The notes under the pieces are model-generated. The model had not been told where the DNA came from. It worked only from the letters and a program-made list of their open reading frames with translations, and made no database searches. The position numbers and the translations under genes are program-made. Positions 1 through 11,072 of a stretch of 64,000 bases of DNA are shown here, piece by piece. The stretch's first letter is position 1; each line of letters starts with the position of its first letter. This stretch comes from Selaginella moellendorffii (taxonomy: Eukaryota > Streptophyta > Lycopodiopsida > Selaginellales > Selaginellaceae): contig NW_003314264.1 in the NCBI RefSeq assembly GCF_000143415.4, positions 1,253,624-1,317,623 on the forward strand. Reading direction: 5' to 3'.

Positions 1-21
1 TGAAAATTTTACTCGATCCAG

Positions 22-2222
<2,201 letters not shown>

Positions 2223-2251
2223 GCTAAAAGCAAAGCTCTATTGTTTTAGGT

Positions 2252-2581
2252 GGCTTTCTCCGTGGACGCAGCGACGAGGGTGGTGGCTATCGCGGCTGCC
2301 AAGTTCGGTCGCAATCTCCTCAACGAGAATCAAGTCATTGTCATCACGACATGGACACGGAAGCTGTTCGGGAGCACTACTTCAAGTTACGTGACATTCC
2401 AGATCACACAGCAAAAGCATGGATGGCTCGTGGCGGTAGTGGTGCGATGGTCACGGCACACAAGGAGCTATACGCCTACGATCTACGTGCCGGTACTACC
2501 AGAGTTCTGAGGCCATTCGGTGGGGAGGATCTAGCCCCAGCAACCAGACTGTTGTACACTTTCGGCTTTCGAAGGCAGTGA
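2252..2581 (+). pseudogene. C-terminal fragment of an F-box family protein
   Basis: An open frame reads from the breakpoint with LysRS downstream DNA (GFLRGRSDEGGGYRGCQ) through DMDTEAVREHYFKLRDIP and KELYAYDLRAGTTRVL to the stop at 2579-2581. No start codon or F-box is attached. The first 110 bases recur at 7050-7160 behind a recognisable F-box, so the fragment is assigned to that local family. LysRS copy B continues with different sequence from the homologous point (27797 versus 2255), marking a rearrangement joint. Probably a dead fragment; the exact function of the family's C-terminal domain is not recognised. Confidence 0.55.
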
Positions 2582-2589
2582 TTGGGAAT

Positions 2590-2662
2590 TGCGGTGTGTG
2601 ATTGTGATTGTGTGCATGTGTGTGTGTGTGCTTGTGTACCTGTGTTGTGTGATAGAATGAAT
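2590..2662. repeat. TG-rich simple repeat
   Basis: A run of TG/TGTGAT units follows the F-box fragment stop. The reverse complement of the same tract, together with the fragment's tail, occurs near 7536-7640, so the repeat travelled with the duplicated F-box 3' end. Confidence 0.8.
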
Positions 2663-2669
2663 ATGCGGA

Positions 2670-2976
2670 ATTTCGTATGAGTCGTCCTTGTGTTGTTTAA
2701 CACCCGATTCTCCCCTCAGGCGCAATCCCAATGCCGAATCCTCGCCTCCATCGCCAGCACTCTTGGAAATCCTGGAAGGAACCTCGGTGCTGCTGGCGCT
2801 GCTGCTGAGAGAATGCAGGATCCTTGGCACCGCTTCTGAGAATCTGGACGGAGCAGCACACCATCGCGCCCGCAATAAAACTTTATAAACCCTAAGGGAG
2901 GGGTTTCCGGGGTCCCAGGCTCGAATCCGGCGAGATGGATATTTCACCCAAAGCAGTTAAAACCGGACAAGAGGAT
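2670..2976 (-). pseudogene. Inverted chimeric LysRS fragment (5' end fused to a late exon)
   Basis: On the minus strand this matches the 5' end of LysRS copy B (25741-26020), including EAVPRILHSLSSSASSTEVP and SKSAGDGGEDSAL. It then jumps directly to RLRGESGVKQHKDDSYE, which corresponds to [17 protein letters not shown] in the penultimate exon of copies A and B. Everything between is absent. It is thus a third, inverted and internally deleted LysRS copy, not a gene. Confidence 0.8.
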
Positions 2977-3576
2977 AACGGCCAAGATTGTCACGATAAA
3001 TGGACATAAGCATAAGAAGCCAACGCTCCCTGCTTTACAAGAACCACCCAACACAATTATTGTATATTGACATAGCACGCCAAAGAAAAGGCTCCCATCT
3101 TGGAAATTCAAATCTTCTTAACCCACAAGCCATCATCCTAGTCTGAGTGCTTGTTTTGGGGCTGGAGTAGTGTAGTATCTGGAGGAGTTGTGGTGTCACT
3201 TGACCATCTTCACTATGGTATTCTTCTAAGTTTCAAGTGTACCTTGATGAACTTCCTTACCCTTTCAGCCTTTTCATGATTTTAAGGAACATCATCAGAC
3301 AGCTGATTATATTGCATGGGTAGTGAAGGCTCTCCAGTATCTGAAGCTCAAAAACAAAGACAAGTATCAAAAACATAAACCGAATGCCAACAACACCCAG
3401 AGGAGAGCTTCACTCTCTAGTACTCACATGCAGCTTGCTTCGCCATCTGCCTCGAATCTCTTCTCGACTGACTAACCTCTAGGAAGCGCTAGGCCAGGGA
3501 GAGAGGAAAGCAAAAGGGCCAAACCTTATTATGTGCAGAGCTTATTCTCGTTCCTTGTTCTCCTTCGCTGGCCTGC
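2977..3576. other. Intergenic, no gene seen
   Basis: No supported coding frame, RNA gene or repeat was recognised between the inverted LysRS fragment and the minus-strand pseudogene that follows. Confidence 0.6.
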
Positions 3577-4722
3577 CTATATACACATGATGCTTTCCAT
3601 GACCATCGAGGCCCCGCCCTCCGGTCTTGCGTTCTTCGGGAAGACTCTCCAACATTCCCAAGCACCATCTACGTAACAGTGCATGAACCTAGAGCCGGAG
3701 CTGAAGAAAAACCAGCCACTGTCGAGCTTGAGCACCTCCACTGGAAAGACTGTTCCAAACCTCCGGCCTCTCTCAGCTTGCACTAGGTGGAGTGGCAGCC
3801 AGCACTCCCAGGCCTTGCTTGGTGCTCTTCATCTGGAAGATTTTGAAGTTGACGTGCTTGCCGCGCTCGTTGGTACACGACTGTAGATAGAAGACTCGGT
3901 TGCCATGGGAGCATATAACAGGGCTGTATGCGTCGGTGCCAGCGGGAAGTGGAAGTCGTCGCGCCTCTCCAGCCATCGTCAAGACCAGGAGAGAACGATC
4001 TTGGCGCTCCTCCCCTTCCAGATCGGTAGCAGCACTACGGCTCCATCGGGCTGGAGCACCGCTGCCTTGAAGTTCTGGGGATTGTCCGAAGAGTAGGCAT
4101 ATGCATGCGATGTCCATGCTCGTCGGCCCCCGTCGCCGTCGAACAGCCCGTGCATCTCGACCAGCGTGATCGTTTGCGACCCGATTCCTACGACCGCCAG
4201 GACGATATCGGTGTCCCTCCCAACCCCCACCTCGAGCATCGACGCCAGCATGCAGTTCCCTCCGCGATTCACCTCCGGCGGCAGCGCGATGCCGAGCTCT
4301 TGATACGTCCCCAAGGCTGGCCGGAAGGCAGCGAGGCGGCCATTGTCAAGATCAACGAGGACTGAGTGTGACCGCAGTGTTGGCCCGAACACAAAATCCT
4401 CCGGATCTCCTGGTTTCTGTGGCGCGGTGACGATCCACCTCCGCGGAACCCATGGATCGAGAAAGCAAATCTGTTGGCCTCTTGGTCGCCTGCGACTGTA
4501 CAAGAAGAAAACAAGGAAGCCCCGCTTCGACTTTCACACCTGTAGCTTCCGATGAGAACAGGCAAAGTCTACTAGTGCCTTTGGGTGTCTAGCACGTTCC
4601 TTTCCAGATCCAAGTGCGGTCCAAAGTCGAAATTCTTGGTGCCTGCGCCCACTTGGTGATCGACGAAGCGGAACATCGAATTCGAGGAGGAAATAAGGCA
4701 AATACTTGACTTCCTCAACCAC
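3577..4722 (-). pseudogene. Broken F-box-associated/kelch-like protein gene
   Basis: The minus strand encodes a repetitive beta-type protein in pieces: LDPWVPRRWIVTAPQKPGDP, FGPTLRSHSVLVDLDNGRLA, VEMHGLFDGDGGRRAWTSHA, then after a frame change near 3990 MAGEARRLPLPAGTDAYSPV and YLQSCTNERGKHVNFKIFQM, and after another near 3780 VEVLKLDSGWFFFSSGSRFM. The segments resemble repeated strands of an F-box-associated or kelch-like propeller, but no F-box is attached. At least two frame changes without convincing splice sites suggest a pseudogene. The family assignment rests on general style and on the F-box fragments nearby. Confidence 0.45.
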
Positions 4723-4781
4723 AGAAGGCGAGGTTACAATAGTTTATGCACTGCTCAACTTTTACTCGCAGGGATTAACAG

Positions 4782-6250
4782 GTGGAACACCTTGCAAAAC
4801 TGTCGCTCAGAGACCCATTGGTTGCATCTAATCAGGTAATCAGTACGTTTGAGCTGCTGGAGCAAGGTTACTGTGTGGTGCCGCCCGAGATGCGGCCCTT
4901 GATTCTCACAACATTCCTGTTTAAAGAAAACGGGCTTCTCCAGCGCTCGAAATTTAAGAACACACATTCCAGGTAATGGTCCTCTTCTCTTCGTGTAATT
5001 CGGTCAAGTTCCACTTGGAACCGTTTCGCCTCCTTCAGGAGCATTCACGGAAAGATGAAGCAGTCGAGGCGGACCAGTGCCTTTACGCAGTTTTGTGCTG
5101 GGCTCCTCGGTCTGGACATTCCTGCCGTGGTAAGCATTGCAAGAGAGGGATTGTGGCAATGGTTTTCTGAGTTCTTTGTTGTGGATCATCCAGTATATAT
5201 GACGCCTTTTGATCCCAAGGTTGGCCTGGTTTTTGCTGATGAAAGCTTGCCTTCTTTCTTCACACACCAAAATCCTAGTTCTTCTAGGTGTGAAAGTCTT
5301 AAACTTAGGCTCTTGGACGCAGCGTGCATGGGACGATTGCCTGGATCGGCTACTTCCGATTTCCGCCAGGACGGCAGCGCAGCACTCGCGGATGCTCGGC
5401 TCGACGAGGACTACGAAGCGATCTATGACTGCCACCGTCGTGTGAGGGGATTGAGAGGATGATCCGGACCACACTGGGGACGGATTACTTCCACACTTCC
5501 AGAGGCGAGAGCGAATCTGGCAAGAAATCTTGCTCCTGTCGCTGGACCTCTTTGACTTGTTGACTCTTTGACTTGAGATTTTGGCATGAGGTTGAATTAA
5601 TCTCACCTTGTAGCCGCTATACGTGAAATGCTGCCTTCTTTTTCCCTCCCAAGGCCTCAAACACTCCACAAGAGCTGTGCAGCAAGATCGATCAATGCAC
5701 TTGTCACTAAGATGAGCGCTTCTACCACCAGGATACGGGTTTTGATCCTAGAAAGACCACATTGTGAAGTTTTTCAAGCAGTATATATAGAGACTAAAAG
5801 AAGAAGAACATACCTCGTTGTAGTCATCCCCTCGCAAGCTCCCATCCATGTCTCGATCCATACTCGATCTTGTCAAGAAAATCTCGCTGACTAACAGCGT
5901 CTTCTTTGGTGTGAGCAATCTGTTCTTCTATCCTTGACAAGAGCTCACTTGGCAGCGGACGCCTTCAAGTCTTACCTGCGCTCGTATCAGGCGCACACGG
6001 CCGCCTTTGACATCCACAAACTAGACTTGCAGGTTAATTTGTTCCTTTTCTTACTCGTGCCAAGGCCTGGAACGAAAGTGTTGGTGTTTTGCAGGCTCTT
6101 GCCGCATCGTTTTGTCTCAAGTCGATCCCGCCTGGCTGCACCAGCATTCACAGCAATGCAGCCAAGCACAGGAAAAAGAGAAAGGGAGCAGGGCATGTGT
6201 TCAGTGCTGAAGATCCTTATGGGAAGAAACGGAGTAAACAGTGCAAGTGA
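4782..6250 (+). pseudogene. DEAD-box RNA helicase remnant (DDX18/RH27/RH51-like), C-terminal half
   Basis: Scattered exon-like blocks spell the second RecA domain and C-terminal domain of the HAS1/DDX18 family: VEHLAKLSLRDPL (4782-4835), LLEQGYCVVPPEMRPLILTT, VMVLFSSCNSVKFHLEPF (from about 4975), IHGKMKQSRRTSAFTQFC and GLLGLDIPAV (to about 5130; family ARGLDIPAV with the arginine lost). The block at 5934-6032 (AADAFKSYLRSYQAHTAAF) and 6095-6250 (LAASFCLKS ... KHRKKRKGAGHVFSAEDPYG) is the DUF4217 tail, joined by a good 62-nt intron and ended by TGA. The N-terminal RecA domain, the QYDPP and HRVGRTAR blocks are missing and 5140-5840 is unrelated sequence, so this is a decayed copy. The active protein acts in ribosome biogenesis in the nucleolus. 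Confidence 0.75.
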
Positions 6251-6564
6251 GAATGCGCTGGGTTCTCACGTTGTTATGCTGGACAATGGCTGGGCTGTCA
6301 AATGGCCGCATTTTATTTTCCTCATCTCCTTTTTCTTTGTCCAAGGGTGAAAAGTGAAAATGCGCTGGGTTGTGACCAAACCTCAACTGAATTCAAACGA
6401 TCAAAAGAGGTTGGGAGAGAGCCTAGAACCCTGTAGCAGGCATGCTTAAGTCCCGAGATCTTCTGAACCTGATTTGTTCCTAATGATCCGGCATTCTCCC
6501 TCACCCATACACACACCTGAGCCCCAAAATCCTGCCCCTACTGCGCACATATCTCTCCGGAATC

Positions 6565-7187
6565 GTGCTCCAGCAAGGCACATTCCTTGCATTGCCAGAT
6601 CTGGCTGTGGATGAAGTGTTCGATTGTCTGGGATACAAGGATCATCTTTCCCAGATCGCGAGCACATCGAAGGAGCTGCAGTCGCTGGTGAAGAAGTACA
6701 CTGCTCGCCGTCGAGCTATTGGTGTTTTCCTTCGGAGAGGCCACGGGCCATTTGGCGAGGATGAAGACGAGCAGAGAACGATGCTCTGTTTGATGGAGCT
6801 GGAAGGAACTGGCGCGCTACATACTTGTCCAGCCAGGTGCCTCACGTTTCATTTGAATTTGTGACAGCCAGGGGAGTTCGAGGCCATTCTTGCAACATGT
6901 AATGGCTACATCCTGGCGAGGCTAGTGGGGACTGTGCCGGATACCGACAGGCTAGGCTTGCACCACTGCTTGGATGATTCCACAGTGGTGCTATGAAGGT
7001 GGACATGCCAATTGCGGATGTGGGAGTTTGTGTTTGGCGATACCGTCCCTTTCTCCGTGGACGCAGCGACGAGGGTGGTGGCTATTGCGGCTGCCAAGTT
7101 CGGTCGCAATCTACTCAACAAGAATCAACTCATTGTCATCATGACATGGACACGAAGCACTATGGGTGCTGTTTGGCGGATAAATGA
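6565..7187 (+). pseudogene. F-box protein gene, degenerate
   Basis: An N-terminal F-box is clear: LPDLAVDEVFDCLGYKDHLS followed by QIASTSKELQSLVKKY. It would bind SKP1 in an SCF ubiquitin ligase. Reading continues in another frame with EFEAILATCNGYILARLVG, a stop at about 6995, then a 110-base segment shared with 2252-2360. No ATG is in frame upstream of the F-box within the open stretch. The gene is cut off at about 7200 by retrotransposon leader sequence. Confidence 0.6.
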
Positions 7188-7212
7188 GGTAAACAAAAAA
7201 AAATAGTTTCTA

Positions 7213-7350
7213 TTTTACAATTTGGTATTAAAGATTTTTCCTTAGTTTTAGCGACAGATAAAGGTAGATCGCTAAGAGATGGCTAAAGCAAAGCATAAAC
7301 AAACCAAGGCAAAGACTCCAGAGATGGAACTTCTGGTCGAAGAAAAAACT
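7213..7350 (+). mobile_element. Remnant of chromovirus leader (PBS and gag start)
   Basis: The stretch ttacaatttggtatt... through the downstream ATGGCTAAAGCAAAG and ATGGAACTTCTGGTCGAA aligns by eye with the leader and gag start of the young chromovirus (11010-11150), including the degraded primer-binding site and the bases around the gag ATG. It is a short orphan fragment fused to the 3' side of the F-box pseudogene. Confidence 0.6.
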
Positions 7351-7535
7351 ATGTATGAAAAAACATAACAAACTTATGGCAAAGGCATGGGCATTGAGAT
7401 TGATAAAGTCAAATATTGATATATGAGAGAGAGAGAGAGATCCCAGCCATTAGTCCTATATGAGAGAGCCACATGGAGGAATCCTAACCATTTTTCCGTT
7501 TTGTGGGAAGCTGCCTTCAATTACAAATTCCACAT

Positions 7536-7640
7536 GTTCATTCTATCACACACACACACACACACACACAAAGGCACACAATCATAATCACACAATCACT
7601 ACCTTTCAAAGCTGAAAGTGTACAGCAGTCTTGTTGCTGA
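7536..7640 (-). pseudogene. Inverted 3' end of the F-box family gene
   Basis: The reverse complement matches 2545-2665: the CTGTACACTTTC coding tail, the GTGATTGTG tract and a TG repeat ending in GATAGAATGA. Here the repeat is a cleaner (CA)n on the plus strand. It is another scattered copy of the same 3' end. Confidence 0.65.
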
Positions 7641-7645
7641 GATCC

Positions 7646-9110
7646 TTGGAAGAAATGCATAATACAGCACCCCTCACTCTTATGTGGTTGCCCCTTTGCC
7701 ACACTCACTCCTGGCTTCCTCTATGGCATGCTTAGTCACGCCCTAAATGTTTAACGACTAACTCTAAATTAGTAACATTAAACTTTAATTAGTAGATGTT
7801 GTTAACGGATATGTTAACAACTATAATTTTATAATTAGCCAGTGAATGAATGGCTATAATTTATAAGTATATAACAAGTCTTTGGAGGAATTGAACGTGA
7901 TTCAGATCGAATGTTTATGGTTCTGGTGGCCGATCGTACTGCACAAACTTTAATTGATATATTATATACATAAGATAAGTTCTATTTCTATTATTATTCT
8001 TAACTAATAATTATAAATAATTTTTTTAGGAACAATTATATACAGTTGGGCTGGTTATGATTCAGAGTGGTTGAATCAATTGAACTTCATTTATTATACA
8101 ATCAACCACTCCCAAAATTTTGTTGATCTTGTGACTGGAGTTCATACAAATCGTATTGAATCAACATGGAATGCTTAATCTTGGTTAAGCTTTGAGGATG
8201 GTGAACCTGGCATTTTCAAGTGAGTCTAGCCTTCTTGCAAGGATTCTTGAGAGATAGAGTCCTGTGTGTGGAGAGGCTCTAGGACCATTAGAGCTTCTCC
8301 TCATAAGAATTTAGAGTGCAATAGCTCACTTATTTCATTTTTTTCTTTTGAATTTGTAGAGTTTTCTTGCAAAACAAGCAAGATTGAGGGTTCTAGGATG
8401 GATAAGAGTTCATGCTAGTACGAATTTGGAGTGCAAGCTCACAGATCTAGAGTTCTTACTCATAAGTGTGAGTGGTTAGATCTAAAGAGATTATAATGGC
8501 AATCAAGAGAGAAGCTTTTGATATGAATATACTTTCGTGATTCATTTACACTTGATAGCTTTTTGTTCTGAAGGAGTTATCAAGCACCTTTTATAAGCAC
8601 AATGTTATAAATGGGCAATGTCAAAACCCCTTCCAAGGTAAATGCCACACTCGTCCCCTGTCGAAGCACCTGGAAAACATACACAATTTAGTTTGGATGA
8701 TCAGAGAATCACAGCATACCTCAATATAATTCTTGTAGTTGCATTTTCTGTCTGGGTTCCATGAGGATTGTGAATGCACATGTACTTGTGTCTTCCAACC
8801 TACTTGAACCAGAAATTTTTGGTATATTCTTGAGCCAAGGGGGCTGGCGTGCATAGATTTTCCAGCGTTGTTGAGAACCAGAATTTGATGACCAACAAAC
8901 ATCCCAGGGTTTACAACATACACACATCTCTCATACACTAGAAAAGCATATACACTTCCTTGATCAATCACAGCATGAAAGAGTTCAACTATCTATATAG
9001 CCACAACATTTATGTAATTTTTATTTAAAATATTTTTTTCTCTCATTTTTTAAGCTTCTATACATATTTTTATATACATATTTGGATAGAACTTTAACTC
9101 CATAATATTT
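7646..9110. other. AT-rich intergenic region
   Basis: No supported gene. Short open frames on the minus strand around 8620-8970 have no recognisable domains or splice structure. Confidence 0.5.
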
Positions 9111-9438
9111 ATAAGCATAAGCTCTATTATTTTATTAGCTTTCACCTAATAATCTATTGATCTGACGGCTGTAGTTGGTTGAACAGTGACGATTGTTTCC
9201 AAAGACCTAATGTTAGGGTTTTTACGGTGGCGAGAAAGCTATGGATGGCTCTTCATCTAGAAAGCATGGGCGAGAGCCGGATAAAGAGGGAGAGCAGGAG
9301 AAGATAAAGTGACTTAAAACAGGTGAGATTGTTCATGTGAAACATCGTCTACAGCTGGCACATAAGGAAATTTCACGCCTTGGAATCAAATTGTGGGAAG
9401 CAAGGGAGGATGCCAAACTAAAGGAGTAGATAGCTAGG
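9110..9438 (+). pseudogene. Truncated copy of the Crinkler-like gene (promoter and N terminus)
   Basis: From about 9095 the sequence parallels the upstream region and first 190 bases of the Crinkler-like gene at 21528, including the AATAATCTATTGATC block, the GTGACGATTGTTTC block and ATGGATG/ACTCTTCATCTAGAAAG. In-frame stops (TGA at about 9310, TAG at about 9428) and an abrupt switch to chromovirus reverse transcriptase at about 9440 show that it is dead. It indicates that the Crinkler-like gene was once duplicated on both sides of the retroelement. Confidence 0.8.
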
Positions 9439-9866
9439 AACACAGCCTATACACGAAGCTTGAGAAATGTTCCTTCAATCAGGAGTTTGTGGAGTTCCTT
9501 GGGTACATTGTCACTCCTGAGGGTATCACGATGGATCCTACCAAAGTCAAGACTATTCTCGAATGGGAGCCTTTACAATCAATGTCGGACATTCAGGTTT
9601 TCCTTGGCTTTGCCAACTTCTACCGCAAATTCATTGATCACTACTCCGACATTATCTTTCCTCTCACGCATCTCACTCACAAGGATGTTCCCTTCTCTTG
9701 GTCTGTTGCTGCCCAGCAAGCCTTCAACACATTCAAGGTGGCCTTCAGTTCTACTCCTGTCTTGATCCATGCTGATCCTTTACAACCTTTCTTCATCGTG
9801 GCAGACGCCTCCAACTTTGCCATCAGTGCTGTGTTGTCTCAACTTGGAGCGAATTAGGAATTTCAT

Positions 9867-11013
9867 TGTAAGGAACCGACTCCTCGAGATGTCGTAGGCT
9901 AAAGGATCCCCAAAAGCTTGACCGAAATGACAAAGAGTTCATCGGATGGGACCAAGTCGAGGATCGAGTCCAAGACCGACTCTAGGACCGAGTTCGAGAT
10001 AGAGTCCGGAATCGAGTCCGAGACCGACTCGGGGACCGAGTTCGAGACCGAGTTCGAGACGGAGTCCGAGATCTGAAATCGGGTTCGAGACCGAGTCCGA
10101 GGTCGAGTCCGAGGTCGGGTCCGAGATCGGGTCCGAGATCGAGTCCGAAATTGAGTCCGAGACCGAATCCGAAGTCGGATCCGAAATCGGGTCCGAGATC
10201 GAGCTAGAGACTAAGTCCAAATACTAATACGGGTCAAGGGGTGAAAGCCCAAAGTGTGCGTCTCCCAGGGGGGGGGGGGGGGGGGGGGGGGGCTGCAGGG
10301 GGTTCCAAAAGTATAGTAGGGATAGTGAGGTCTAGGAACTAGTTTTGAAGGGACTCTCCAGTTGGGCTTCCAAACCGACTTGAGGTTGAGACTGGGACCG
10401 AGGGGCCTTGGGTGGGAGTGAGCATGGACTTGGCTGGTGCCGGAGGGGCCATCCAAGGAAGTGCTCAAGAGCAGCTCCCACTCCCGAAAGAGAAACCGAC
10501 TGCGGTGCTCCCGGCTCAGGTGGAGTGGTGCCCCACTTGAGTACCTGGTCCTCGCCCTTCCGGGGGCTTGGGCCTTCCCTTCGGGATGGAAGAGGGGAAG
10601 AGGGGGGGTAGAGGTACCCATACCGGGCCGTTGGGCCACGGTGTTTCGCCCCGACGTCCCGAAGCAAGTGTTGCACTCAAGGCTTGGGATTTAGAGGGTC
10701 CCATGATCAAGTCTTGTGGTACCAAGGGGTGTTAGGAATCTGGAGGCTTGGTGTGCTTGGCTGCTTGTGCCTGCGGGGAGTGTAGCCGAACCTTAAGTCC
10801 AGTCTAACCCGGGGAGGGGGATTGGGAGAGATTTGGGAATCCGTGGATGGATGGCTAACACTCCGTTGCTCGTGCAGTAAGTAGCTGAAACCAAGTAGGA
10901 GCTGGTACCATAGGCGAGAACCTTGGTGAGGGAACTTAGCACAAGCCAAGGCAGAGTTGGTCGGATAGGCGAGGTAAGCTGGCAAATTGGAAAGGAAAAA
11001 TTTGTGGCTTACA
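9867..11013 (+). repeat. 5' LTR of the young chromovirus
   Basis: TG...CA bounded, 1147 bp. It carries a hexamer-type tandem repeat (9945-10220) and a 25-base G run at 10268-10292; the 3' LTR has 14 G at the same place. It would drive transcription of the element. Confidence 0.95.
9945..10220. repeat. Tandem GAGTCC/GAGACC repeats in the LTR
   Basis: Imperfect 6- and 12-base units (gagtccgag, gagaccgag) run for about 270 bases and create meaningless open frames on both strands. The same array recurs at 16326-16622 and, inverted, in the solo LTR at about 19560-19810. Confidence 0.9.
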
Positions 11014-11016
11014 ATT

Positions 11017-11028
11017 TGGTATCGGAGC
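11017..11028 (+). promoter_or_regulatory. Primer-binding site, tRNA-iMet type
   Basis: TGGTATCGGAGC lies three bases after the 5' LTR and differs at one position from the plant Ty3/Gypsy consensus TGGTATCAGAGC, which is complementary to the 3' end of initiator tRNA-Met. It primes minus-strand DNA synthesis. Confidence 0.9.
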
Positions 11029-11072
11029 CTCTTCCTCAGTTCTAGCGAAGGATAGAGGCGGATTGCTGGGAG

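Noticed and set aside
5004-5669. 221-codon minus-strand frame
   Set aside because: Partly antisense to the helicase remnant, basic and serine-rich without a domain, no splice support.
9939-10220. Serine/aspartate-rich frames on both strands of the LTR repeats
   Set aside because: They are products of the GAGTCC-type tandem array and recur at 16299-16625 and 19448-19898 with the repeat; no domain or start context supports coding.
9945-10220. CRISPR-like periodicity
   Set aside because: Units are contiguous 6-12 base repeats without spacers, in an LTR of a plant retroelement.
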